Source: Eudorina sp. 2006-703-Eu-15
Lineage: Eukaryota > Chlorophyta > Chlorophyceae > Chlamydomonadales > Volvocaceae
Reading direction: 5' to 3'
DNA length: 64,000 nt
Assembly (NCBI GenBank): GCA_003117195.1
Contig: BDSI01000116.1
Coordinates: forward strand, 62,001 to 126,000
The notes under the pieces were generated by a model. That model searched no databases. It saw nothing but the letters and a program-made list of their open reading frames with translations, and was not told where the DNA came from. Position numbers and translations under genes: made by a program. Shown here piece by piece: positions 35,776 to 47,165 of the stretch; within the stretch, counting starts at the first letter, position 1; each line of letters starts with the position of its first letter.

Positions 35776-37638
35776 CTGAACCAGGAAAGAGAGACGTGAG
35801 AGGATGCGGGATGCTGTGATACTGCTTGCATGACAGCGTTGAGGTTTTATTGAAATATATCTGGAGGGATATGTGCATCGGGTCGGCAGGCCGGCCGGGA
35901 GCGGTTTGGGACGTTTGGGATGGGCTGTACGACATGTACCGCGCGGATCAACCGTCGCCCTCGTGCACCTGGCTGGCTGTGCATCACTACGAATGGGTAG
36001 GCGACCTCTTTCGTTGTGCCTTCGTTCACGGCTGTCCGTTTGTCAAAAACTCCACCCTAACCTTAAAAGTATACGACCGCGTAATCGACCGCTGTGCTCT
36101 CGCCTCTCGGGATGCCAATAGCAACCGCCGGCACTTTAGTTGTGCGTGCACCAGCTGGTGCGCGGTGACGGTGTGACTCACGAAGACAGCACTGAAGAAA
36201 CATTACCATTTCCGACCCTGTGACGGTGCGCGGTGGCGTGTGACCCAGAGAGCGTCCTTCTGATGGTGACGTGCGCAGTGTGGTCGGCCAGTGGTTTGCG
36301 ACGACAACATTCTTCGTTCCCCCAAAAGCGAAACAAATGAAGAGCAAAACAAATGAAACAATTCCTCCCATGGCCGTGCGTTCCTGGGCTGGCAGCCCGA
36401 CGATTTGGAGGAGCTACATCGTTTGGTGTACCGCCTGATTTGCAGCATGACAGTTCACGCAACCCGCAATGCAAACCGTACAACCATTCACTAGCCCAGT
36501 GAAACGTGCTGGGCTGCTGGCAGATGTCCACAATCACCTGGCGGTAGAAACGGAGTCGCTCGGTCCCTTCCCCTCGGCCTTCGAATCCACCAGTGCTGCA
36601 CCAGGCGGCCCTCTCGGTAGCCCGCCGAGGGGCTTATGGTGCGCGCGCAGTCCAGCACTCCCCATGACACAGATTAGGCAGCACAGGTACGGCAGTGACA
36701 CAGCAAATGCTCGTTGCCTCTTCGAGCGCACACGAAACGTACGGCAGCCGACCTCTCCGCATCTACGCATACGGTAATCGCCAAACGATGGAGATATGCC
36801 GCCCGCCTCTTCCTTCGTTCGCAGCCCTACCGTCTCCAGGGTTGGGCACGTGAGCACGGGCAATTCTTGGGTGTACAGGCATTTCGCAGGCATGTTCCGG
36901 GCGCAGCTAAGCCCCTTGCACGACATGCATTCCTGCCTTGCCAAGCGGCGATACAAACCGAATTCCTAGTCGTTCTCAACCAGCAGCGACCCGTTTCAAA
37001 ATTTCTAAGCGCAGACGATATCTCGTAGCTAGGACCCTGCCTTTCCGCTTCGTGTCCGCTGCCCGGAACTACCTCCACCATACTACAAACCTCGGCAACC
37101 CAGCTGCTGACCGCATGCAGCGGAATCTAGGACAGCCCAGTTCTCCAGCCTCCAGTCCAATGGGCGCCCCGGCATGGGGTCCCAGCGGTGGCACCTCGCC
37201 CCGCTGGCATGCATTCTCAGCCGGTTGCCCTTCTCTTGCCGCCACACCCCCAGCCTACCCTGCCCTTGCCGCCGCACCCCCAGCCTACGGCATCATACAG
37301 GTTTGCATCCAGATCTCTAGACCCACCAGGCATGTCGTACAGGTGATCTCTGAGCTTCGCCTACACGTACGCATCATCTTGGCCGATCCACAGATCGGTA
37401 CTGCAGCTTGCGGTTTGCGCCTTGCCGTACTAACTGGTCTCGGCGCCTGTCGCCAAGTGCCTGTTGCGCAACGCCCAGACTGAAGTTCGACGGCTGTCAT
37501 ACGATCTTCATCGTGGCCCTCGATAGCCTGGGCTCAGTCCTGGGCTACACAACCAAAACTGCAGACACCGCAACTTGCAGCTCAGCTTCCCAACCCATAC
37601 CCATATCTATCCCGCGTCTGGGCTCCGAAACCTATCGT

Positions 37639-40600
37639 TCATGCGTTAATCGGCATGCCGATGCTGCGATGCTGTTTGTTGCCGCACTTGCTGCAGTACC
37701 GGACCGACCCCTTCCCCGCAATCGGCAGAGGCAGATCCCGCTCGCTGTCGCCCGCCATATTGGTGCAGTGCGGGTCGCCGCACAGCGGCAGCTGCCGCAG
37801 CGCCGCCTTCAACTCGCGGGGCGGCGGCAGCGATGCCGCCATCGCCGCGAGCTCCGTGTTCTCGTTGCCCCGCAGCCTCAGGAGGTCCTCGGGCCCGGGC
37901 CGCTTGCCGGACTTGAACGCCGCCGCGAGCTCCACGAAGTGCTTGGCGCGGGTGTCCACCTCGTCGAACCTGTGCCGTTCGCAGATGCGCACAACCGTAT
38001 CCAAGAGCGAGGTATCCCGGAAAGACGTCAGGCGCGCAGGAAACACCACCAATATGTGCTGCATGGCGACGACGACGGATTCCACCAGCTGCGTGTACGA
38101 CATGGAATCTGCTGCAGCCCGCAGCAGCAGGAAAGATGAGGTAAAATTGGCTGACCCCAGCATGCAGGCTGCCTGAGCCACCAACCCCGGCATGTCCAGC
38201 GGCCCCAGCAGCAGAGCTGCCCAGGCTTCGGCGTCCGCGTCCGCGTCGACGGCGGACCTGCCGACACAGCCGCCGCTGCCGCCGTCGCCGTCGCTGCTCT
38301 CAGGGCGAGCCTTCACGGACCGCCACTGCCCCTCCGCAGCCTCCCGGCAGGACAGGTAGGCTTGCACCGCCAGGGTGGCGCAGAACAGCGCGGAGGAGAA
38401 GGCGGGGCTTGCCGCCGACAGCTCCAGCCTCATGATCACAGACGCCTTGACCATAAGCCCTTGGAGCCCTGGCAGCCAGTGTGTAAGGAAGAGAGCCGCC
38501 AAGAAGGACAGTTGGCGCCGCGAGTCGCCCGGCACGGTCGGTCCCTGGCCACCGCCGACGTCAACGGAACCAACGCAACTGCCTCCACCGCCTCCACTGC
38601 CGCCGCTTGGGCTGCCGTCCGCCGCACTGCTGCCCTGGCTGGAGCCCGCTTCCCCTCTGCTGCTGCCGCCAGTGGCCGCCTCGCCCCAAGCGCCAGCGCC
38701 ATCCCCGGCGGGTTTACTGCGGGTGCCCGGACCCGCCTCAGCGCCGCCCGAAGCACCCGCCATAACCCCAGGCGGTTGGGGCCGCACGCTGCCTCCTGAG
38801 CCGGACACCAGGGCCCTGATCATCTTTGACGCCACATCAAACACCTGGCCGAGAGCCATCCATTCCGCCGCCGCCAGCGCGCTGCAGGTGCTGTTGCCCA
38901 TCCTCCGGGCGGCTATCCCCCCCAGCACCAGCACATGCGTCCAATTCAGCACCTTGACGATGGAGGACATCAGCGACACCGACGTCCGCAGCTCCTCGTG
39001 GGCCAGCAGGTTGACCAGACCCGGACCCCGCCCCAGCAGTCGCGAGAGGGACTTGAGCTTCTCGACCAGGATACCGAACCCCTCTGAGAGCTCGGTGGCT
39101 GTAACCTGGCGTATCTCGCTGCGGACGGTCCGCTCCAGGGTGGCCGCGTAGCCGGCGGCCAGGACCGGGGCGAGGTCGGGACCAGGGCCCGCGCCTGGTG
39201 GGACGAGGCGGAGGTACGGCCAACACGGAGAAGGTAATAGTTAGACTTGCGTGCAGGAGTCTTTGTCTGTGCACTTCACCAACCGGGCAGAGCTGTTGAA
39301 CAACCCAGCCGTTCAGGTTGCAGGTAAGTCATATCGGTGAGCACCAACAATCAGGGCATCAAATATCCCCCAAGCAGTCGAATGTCGGACTCAGGCAGCA
39401 GTACCCCAGCTTGTTACAGGCACGCCTGCCGTACCTGGTTGCAATGGTGGCAAGGGCAGCATCACCAGCAGCTCAAAAGGGCGGTTTCGGCCGAACATCT
39501 CCACCGCTGTTGGCGTGGTCAATTCGGCGGCGTTGACCGCCTGTACGACGGGCGCCCACAGGCGGCGGAGGCTGCCGGCGGAGCCCTTGAGCACCAGCGT
39601 CACCGCACACTCCAGGGAGGCCAGGGCCAAGGGCACCGCATCGGCGGCCGCAAACCGCGGAGCGGCACCACGGTCGCCGACGTCGCTGCAGACACCGCTC
39701 CCGCCCGCGGATGCCGGATCGGGCGGGGAGGTGCAGGCAGCGGCGGTGACGGCCAGCGCTGCCGCCGCCGCCCTCTCGCACACCGCCCGTAGCGCCCGGT
39801 CGGAGCAGGGCCGAGCCCGGTGCGAGGCCCACCACGAGAACGACGAGGTCATCACCTTAGCCAGGAGGTGGCACTTCGGTACCAGGGGTTGCTGCAGGTC
39901 GCAGGCTGTGGCATCAGTCGTTGCCTGTGACGTGCCCTGCTCGGCCATCGCTGCTTTGAAATGCTGAATGCTGCCGTCAGGCCCGGAGGTCACCACCGGC
40001 AGCCGAGCGCCCGGCGGCAGCCCGTAGTCGGGGCCTCCGTCGGCCGCACACAGCTGCGAGACGGCGTGCAGCAGCAGGAAGTACTGCGCACAGGGGCCCG
40101 AAAGCAGCACGTTCGCAAAGACTCCCGCTGGCCTCAGCCCGGCTAAGCTCCCTACCAGCAGGTTCTCCACCGACGCCAGCAAGTTGGGAATGTTGCTTTC
40201 CACCGTTTCACGCTCTCCACTCTGGGCTCGTCCGTGATGCCGTACAAGCACGGTTGTACGGGCCATGTGCTCCAGAGCCTGGCTGCGAAGGAACACGCCC
40301 TGCAGGTCGCGCTGTTCCTCGCGCAGCCCTGGCTCCAGGAAGGTTTCTACGAGGCACAAGAGCAGGATATGAATCTGCGTGAAGGCCACTTGTAAGGACA
40401 TGAGTACATCGAGACGACCGCCCTTGTAGGTTGTCTCGCTGTCCTGCCCGTGTGAAGCCCCCACGTCCACATCCCGCGTCGCCAGCCCCACAGCTGCGAC
40501 CGAATCGCCGTCGGACGCCGTCTCCAGCGCCGCTGACGTCGTTCGCGGATCACATACAGGCACCTCAGCAGCCCCCGGCTCCTTGCTTGATCGCCGCAAT

Positions 40601-42735
40601 TCCGCTGCAGCTCTCGCTCCCAATAACGCCAGCGATCCCACGAGGCACTGTACGGTGTCCGTGCGCACCAGCAGTTGAAGCGCCTGCTTTCGCTGTACGA
40701 CAGAGGCCTCGTTGTCCAAAAGGTGCTTCAGGAATTGAGTAATACATCCAAGCACGCGAGCAAGCGACGCGGAGGTTGACATCGGCGGTGGCACTTCCAA
40801 AGCCGGCAGGGCGCACATCTGTCTTACAGTGCACGACATTAGCTGGAGCACGGCGCAACGTGTCGGTGGGTCGGCCCACACGGCGGCCACCTTGACGACT
40901 TCGTCCTTCTGGCATGCGCTGCCGGTCTCCGACCGGTTCACGATCGGTTCCAGCGCTGTGGCAGCCATATCCATACGAAGCTCTCCGTCCTCGCACGTCT
41001 GATCCGCAGCCTGCACCAGGCGCCGCATCGCGACCTGCAGCACGCCAACATCCGCGGCCAGTGGATCCGGCGCCTTGTTGGGCGGCTCCCCGCGTGGGGC
41101 GTCTGCTCCGCCAGCTCGGCCCACGCTTCCGCTGCTGCTGTTGCTCGCTGCTCGCGGCGGCAGCAGAGGTGCAACGAATTTCTCCCTGGCCTTCTGGAGG
41201 TCTGCCGTCGATGGGCCCGGCACCTGCGGCTTCGCGGGTGCCCCCGGCGCCCTGGGTCGCGGCTCCTCGCACTCCGGGGCAGCCAGCGTGGTAGGCCCCG
41301 TGGGCTTGGGCGCCGACGCGCCGTCAGAGCAGGCAGCCGATGGCATGGTCGCAGACAGCGCTGCAGCTTCTGAGACGTCTCCCGGCTGCACTTGCGCATC
41401 CACGGACTGCGCGCCATGGCTCTCTGACGTCGCCGCTGTAGGCAAGGCAGTGGCCGCACATCCTTGGCGCTGCGAGCTGGACGCGTCCATGCTAGCCGCA
41501 CTGACGGGCGCTGCGGCTTGAAACGCCGCCGCTGGAGCCGGTGGCAGCACCGCCGCCGTGGATGTTGCGGGTGAAGTTGTTCCTCGGAAGATGAAGAGCG
41601 GTGCTGCTGGTTCCATCCCCGGTCGTAAGGAAGTTGACGCTGCGGGCCTTGCTACAGCCGCCTCGTGAGCTACTGCCATGCAACATCCGACCTCGTTAGC
41701 TGCAGTTGCTCCATGTGCCCCCGGCGCCGCTGCGCCGGAGGAGCAGGTGCTTGAGCTCTGTGGCCCCTCTGCTCCCGCCATCGGAGTCCGACCCAAATTT
41801 GGCATGCCAGCAGCAGATGCGGCAGCGGAGAGGGCGCCGCCCTGCTGATGCCCCGACGCCGGCTCCTCCGCTGCGGCGGTATTATCTGCCGGGCCTCGAG
41901 CGACTGCGGCCTCAGGATCGGCGGGCAGCGATGCGGTGCAGCAGGAGGCAGGGGGAGGCGACGGCGCCGACAGCGGCTGCGGAGGTGACAACACGCTGGC
42001 GCCGGACGGCTGCGGGTCAGGGGCGCTCCGGAAGTCACGGCTCAGCAGCAACGCGCCGTCCGCAGCGCGGTTCGCGGCGTCCAAGTCTCCGCTCAGCTCC
42101 TGCAGCGCCTGCGGGCCGCCCAGGCACGCGGCCCACATGGCCATGGCCACGTGCTCCTTCGCGCACACGGCCGCAGGGGCGACGGCATCGAGGTCGCCTG
42201 CCGCCGCCGCGTGCTGCGCTGCCTCCGCGCTTGCCAGCGCGCGCCGCTGCTGCCACCGTGACAGGTTTTGCGCGAGCTGTTTGAGCAGGTCCTGCGCTGC
42301 AGAAGCCTCAACGCCGAGATCATATCTGCCCGGTGTCGTCACAGCGGCGGTAACGAAGGTCAGAGCGCTTGCTGCGGCCGCAGCTTGCCGGTGCACGGCG
42401 CCTCCGTCCTCGTCCTCCGCTGGCGAGGCTGACGCGGCTGTCGTGGCCTGCACAGCTTGACGAGCTCGCTCTAGCTGAAACCGCACTGACTCCGGCCCCG
42501 CAGCAAACGCACACTCTGGAAGATTAGCGTTCGCCCTGAGGGCATTCGGTAACCCAACTGCGAAGGCTTGGCAACGCCCGGCACTGGTCCCTGGGTCTGC
42601 CGTCAAGAGCGGTGTTAGTTGGCCGGTAGCCTGCCTAGTCGCTTTCAGGCAACAGCGAACCGTCTCGATCTCCCGGAGGACTGCGCTGACTTGTTCCGCC
42701 ATGCTGCAGGCGATCGAATCAATATGCTCCGTCAT
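37639..42735 (-). CDS. Giant Ala-rich protein with C-terminal MYND-like zinc finger
   Basis: Two exons, 39435-42735 and 37639-39194, join in phase 1 (donor GTACGG, acceptor CACCAG) to give 1618 residues. The start is the first ATG (MTEHIDSIACSM), with an in-frame stop just upstream. The N-terminal two thirds alternate helical stretches with Ala/Ser/Pro-rich linkers; no catalytic motif is visible. The C terminus (from about 1572) reads CGDPHCTNMAGDSE, then RYCSKCGNKQH, and ends 14 residues after the second Cys pair. Chlamydomonadalean genomes carry many large proteins of unknown function ending in a CxNPxCTNLxGxSE-type lead and a MYND finger, usually with a further CxxAW-type end; this one looks like a short or decayed version. 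MYND fingers bind peptide partners. Localisation is unknown; no signal or transit peptide is evident. One 240-bp intron for 4.9 kb of coding sequence is unusual next to its intron-rich neighbours. Confidence 0.85.
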
Positions 42736-44166
42736 CCCGACAGTAGGCAAATCCGTTTAATGGTAGTTGTATGTATGAATTAAGCACGCCATTTGACTGC
42801 TTGGAGCCGTATCCACCGTCCAGCGAGATGGCGGGGCAACCATCAAAACGCCTAGGGTTGGCGTTCTAGCAAATCCTTAGCTCTGATCCATATATTCAAA
42901 AGAACATGGTGCCGAAACTGAGCAGCAGGGTGGGCTGTTGCATTTAAAATCGTGTTTCGTCGGTGAGCAGTATTACGAATGACGCTTGACGTCCTGAACG
43001 TATTATCATAAGAATGTGTGGCGAAAACATGTAACGGCATAAACCATTAGTTCTCAAAACAAATTATCAGAAACGGTGAACACAAACATTATCCATAACA
43101 GTATTAATAATCGCAAATTCCCTGTACGTTCAACCTGACCTGAAATTGCAACAGCTGGACGCAGCTTATGGGAACATGGGGCGCAAGTTGAGTCTTGGGA
43201 GGCATTACATTTTGGTAAGTCTTACGCACTGGCCGGGCTCTGGGACTCGGAAGCAAATGGCGTATCCTGGAACAGCCGACGTCGCCTTTCGGTCCCCATC
43301 ACCAGCCCGAAGATGGCATGCAACATGTATCTTCTATATCGTCCACACCCGGAGCGGTGACGCTTGCATTTCGTGCGCAGCGGCAACAGGCAGCCTGACG
43401 ACATGAGCGTTTCCAACTGGAGTTCTTATAACTGCTACAAGAACAACCTTTTAGACAAGATAAATATCACTTGGTGAGGTTTGGGAATATTATGTAGATG
43501 CTGGAGTCATGCACAAGCAATAAACTGTGAGGCTGCACCCGAAATCAATGCGGCACACAGCCGCCCGGACTACTGCAGTGCGCTGCGCAATGCAGGTGTA
43601 GGCTATCTAATGCTCATTGGTGAAATCGTAAACCCCGCGCCTTAGAATAACTGCCGCGCATCAACGTCGCCCCTTCCAAGTTTCCATACCGTACACACAC
43701 TGACACCGGTATCGTGCATCGCCGCAGCTGCAGGTGAAAGCCCAGAATGCACGTCTTCGTCCAACATTCATGCGCTGTAATAATGGCAACCCAATAGCCA
43801 AGACTCGTTCTGATGCTGGATGCCCACCGAGCGCTGGGTGTTGGAGGGTGTTGGCGGACACGGTTGGTGGCCATCAAGCACAGCTCTGGTGGTGACGCTG
43901 GTGGAAGCTTCGTTCCAGCATGGCTACGCAGCGGCCGCTCGGCGTCAAGTCCCCCTCAAGATGCGGTGCTGGTTGCGCTCTATCTGGCGTATCAACACAG
44001 AGACAAAGGTTGTATTCCTGCGTGCGCGCTGGGTCTGGGGACTTGCATGGGTCACCTGCTGGCCGGGGTCGGGGAACTTGGATCGGTCACGTGCGCACTG
44101 TTTGAATGATTACCCTTTGGGCTACGTCCTGCAACCTCCTGCCTGTTAGCCTTGCCTGGAATCGCG
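42736..44166. other. Divergent intergenic region
   Basis: It separates the MYND-like gene (-) from the putative gene starting at 44167 (+). 42760-43140 is AT-rich and probably promoter. A short stretch at 43146-43214 reads LQQLDAAYGNMGRKLSLGRH and ends at a good donor, GTAAGT, so it may be an exon of something; I find no partner exon. Confidence 0.4.
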
Positions 44167-44702
44167 ATGGGTGCTTGCTGTCCGTGCTTCTGCTTCGAAA
44201 GCTTGGTTTCGTACGGCTCTGCTGACGACGGCGGCGGTACGGCTCCATGCCAGGTAGGATCATACCGTGCGGGGTCGTTTGGGGAAGTCCGCGGGATTGA
44301 GCGCGGTGACCCGTGGGTCGGTGGGTCCATATGTCGGTCGGCCTGGATACGGTGTTCCGCAATGGTTGTGGTTCGTTAGCAAAGTCGTCCGTCGGTCACC
44401 GCGCAGCCGCTGTTCTTCAGATCTTGCGATGAATGTCGCGCATTGACGTTGCCCTTATCAGATGGATTTTTTTGCCGTACACACGATTAACACCAGTTGT
44501 CTTGCAAGGCCGCTGCTGCAGGTGCCGGTCCACGCGGTCGTTCGTACAAGACGGCGCCGTCCGCAGCAGCAGCAGCAGCAAAGTCACCGTTGTCGGCCCC
44601 ACCGGCGAGCAGCACCCTGGCGCACTGCGGCGGCACGTTGCTGCACCTTGCACTGCTGAACGTTCAGCCTGCAGGCGGGCTAGCCGGGCCCTCGCCGCCG
44701 CC
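44167..44702 (+). CDS. 5' exons of an unrecognised gene, N-myristoylation/palmitoylation-type start (partial)
   Basis: Exon 44167-44253 begins at ATG and encodes MGACCPCFCFESLVSYGSAD, ending in phase 0 at donor GTAGGA. Exon 44509-44702 follows acceptor CTTGCAAG in phase 0 and encodes an Ala/Ser-rich stretch, then AHCGGTLLHLALLNVQ, before donor GTGAGC in phase 2. Gly2 with Cys4/Cys5 is the classical dual-acylation pattern that places proteins on membranes, including ciliary ones. The GGTLLHLALLN piece resembles the first helix of an ankyrin repeat. Downstream exons could not be joined with confidence; candidates are near 44851-44935, 45139-45247 and 49469-49574. It could instead be a decaying gene. 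Confidence 0.35.
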
Positions 44703-46554
44703 GTGAGCCTGGTGTGCAGCTGGCAGACGCGGAGGCGGCAGTGGGCATGTGGCGCGACGCGGCCAGCGGATTCCTGCCAGCAGGTTTCGTGGGTGACCGT
44801 CACTGCCAGGAGCAGCCGCCTCCTCACCCGCGCCCGCGACGGACCCGTCAGCAGGTGCGGCTCGAAGGCCTCAGCCCTGGCAGAGGGGTTGGCCGCGCTT
44901 GGGTGCCTCTGGCGTGCGGCCTGCATAGGGACATGGTTTGTGACGTACACAGGCAAGCACTGCAACCGCTAGATGAAGCACTGCCGCGCCCGTACCTACT
45001 TTGTCACCCTTGCAGGAGGCCGAACGCTGAAACCCCGACTTGACTCCCGCTGCCGTCGCCGCGCACCGCCACGCCCCTCGGCGAGCCCATCGAGGTGCAA
45101 GCAGCGACAGCCGCATTGACACGTTGAGGAGCGGCGTCGATGAGCCCCACGCACGTCACCCGCACCGCGCAGGAGCAGATCCTCGACAGCATCGCCGACA
45201 CACATCGGTGGCTGCGCCGCGCCGCTCCCCCACTTGAGCCGCACGAGTGAGTGGTGGAGCGGATGCTCTGCCGGCGGCCACTTCGGAGGCGTGCAGCCAT
45301 CTGCGGCGTCAGTGCTCTCGCCTTCGGTGGCGCCAACGTCCGCCCATGTGCAACGGTGCGTAACGACAGACACAGAACCGCATCCAGGATTTTACCCGGT
45401 GCTCGTAACAATAATGGTGCTTGTCGGCAAGCAGGATTGCAGGTCGGGTGGTAGTTGCATGGCACAACACGGCACACAGCAACCCAGAGTTGGTCTACCG
45501 TATCTTGCATCTATTAGCCGACAGAATCTACACGTTGATGATGCGGGCTATGGTTGCACGCCGTCTCTTGGCCACACCGGCATGGTTATGACCTCGTTGC
45601 GCGAATGTGTGCCGACCTGAACTGCAACCTATCCAGGTCGCGATGGGCTACCTTCCTACCACAAGGGAAGCGCGGACGGAGGCCGCCTGCGGCGCCGTGC
45701 CAGCCAGCGGGCGGCGCCGCGGCCCGCCCTCTTGGGAATGCGGCTCAACGCCACGTCCGCCGGCATAGCCGCGTCACGCCCCTCCGTCGCCGCCTGCCGC
45801 TATGCCGACATCGTCACCGCGGCTGTCCATGCATGCTGCGGGACCGCCTTGTCGGCGCTGCTACCTGGGGCGGCTCACCTGGAGTTGTCGACGACCTGAC
45901 CAGCCCCGCCATGGCATCCGCAGACTGGCGCTGCTGTCCCGCGGCGGGCGCTGTTGGGAGATTCGCAAGCTAAGTAAGCGCGACATTAGGTCGCTCGGCG
46001 GGGACGGTCAATGGCGGCTTGGCGTGTGGCTGCTGGCGTGTTACAGCAGGCGCGTCATCCGAATCGCCCTCCTCGCGGTGCCAGCAGACGTCACTCTCAG
46101 CGGCGGCAGTGGTGGGCGTGGGCTCGCCGGACGGGGATACGGACTTGTGACCAAAGGCCATCGGGCTTCTGATCTTTCCGAGGATCCGCGTCGCTCATCG
46201 GGGTTTGAAGGTGCCCAGGACTTCGGGTCATGACCTCGCGGGAGTGCGCTGCGTTTCGAAGCGAGACAGCGATCTGCGTGATTGATGGAGGCTGTGGACG
46301 GAGGTGTTGGCGGTGGTGGAGGGCGGTGGCGCCCTGCTCTGTGTTCGGCTCGTGCGCTGCTGGGTTTCGCCTCGGGCTCATCCTCAGCCTCAGCGTGTGG
46401 ATCGTGGCATGAGGCCGATGGGACTGGCTTTCCGTATTCCTACCTGACTGCAGATGTGCTGTTCTATGGAAGGGGAAGTACAGCAGGACAGGTGTCGGGA
46501 TGGGATGCCCACCGTTTGGGTCTGCTCCGCACTTTGAGTTTAGGGTCACGGCAA

Positions 46555-47165
46555 GGAAGCCGTTATCTGTTGTGCGCTAAGTTGATGCCCGCAAGTGCGC
46601 TGGAAGCCGTTATCTGTTGTGCGCTAAGTTGATGCCCGCAAGTGCGCTAAGTTGATGCCCGCAAGTGCGCTAAGTTGATGCCCGCAAGTGCGCTAAGTTG
46701 ATGCCGCAAGTGCGCTAAGTTGATGCCCGCAAGTGCGCTAAGTTGATGCCCGCAAGTGCGCTAAGTTGATGCCCGCAAGTGCGCTAAGTTGATGCCCGCA
46801 AGTGCGCTAAGTTGATGCCCGCAAGTGCGCTAAGTTGATGCCCGCAAGTGCGCTAAGTTGATGCCCGCAAGTGCGCTAAGTTGATGCCCGCAAGTGCGCT
46901 GGAAGCCGTTATCTGTTGTGCGCTAAGTTGATGCCCGCAAGTGCGCTAAGTTGATGCCCGCAAGTGCGCTAAGTTGATGCCCGCAAGTGCGCTAAGTTGA
47001 TGCCCGCAAGTGCGCTAAGTTGATGCCCGCAAGTGCGCTAAGTTGATGCCCGCAAGTGCGCTAAGTTGATGCCCGCAAGTGCGCTAAGTTGATGCCCGCA
47101 AGTGCGCTAAGTTGATGCCCGCAAGTGCGCTAAGTTGATGCCCGCAAGTGCGCTAAGTTGATGCC
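46555..47165. repeat. 23-bp minisatellite, about 24 units, with higher-order interruptions
   Basis: The unit begins AAGTGCGCTAAGTTGATG and ends CCCGC. Units are nearly identical; one at about 46701 lacks a C. A second unit type containing GGAAGCCGTTATCTGTTGTG replaces the normal join at 46555, 46601 and 46910. There are no spacers. Confidence 0.95.

Larger units (their letters stand above)
34413..37638. other. Intergenic region between convergent genes
   Basis: It lies between the stops of the LETM1-like gene (+) and the MYND-like gene (-), so it should hold both 3' UTRs, yet 3.2 kb is long for that. It contains motif R4 at 35138-35167 and a possible broken gene piece at 35559-35775. A 27-bp unit with CTTGCCGCCRCACCCCCAGC is repeated at about 37235-37285. 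Open frames of up to 313 codons on the plus strand lack recognisable domains and are not called. Confidence 0.5.

Noticed and set aside
39337..42514. Several plus-strand and alternative-frame ORFs of 100-235 codons over the MYND-like gene
   Set aside because: Shadows of a very GC-rich coding exon; the 1100-codon frame has the consistent protein and the matching splice junction.
46555..47165. Possible CRISPR array
   Set aside because: Units abut with no unique spacers, and the setting is eukaryotic.
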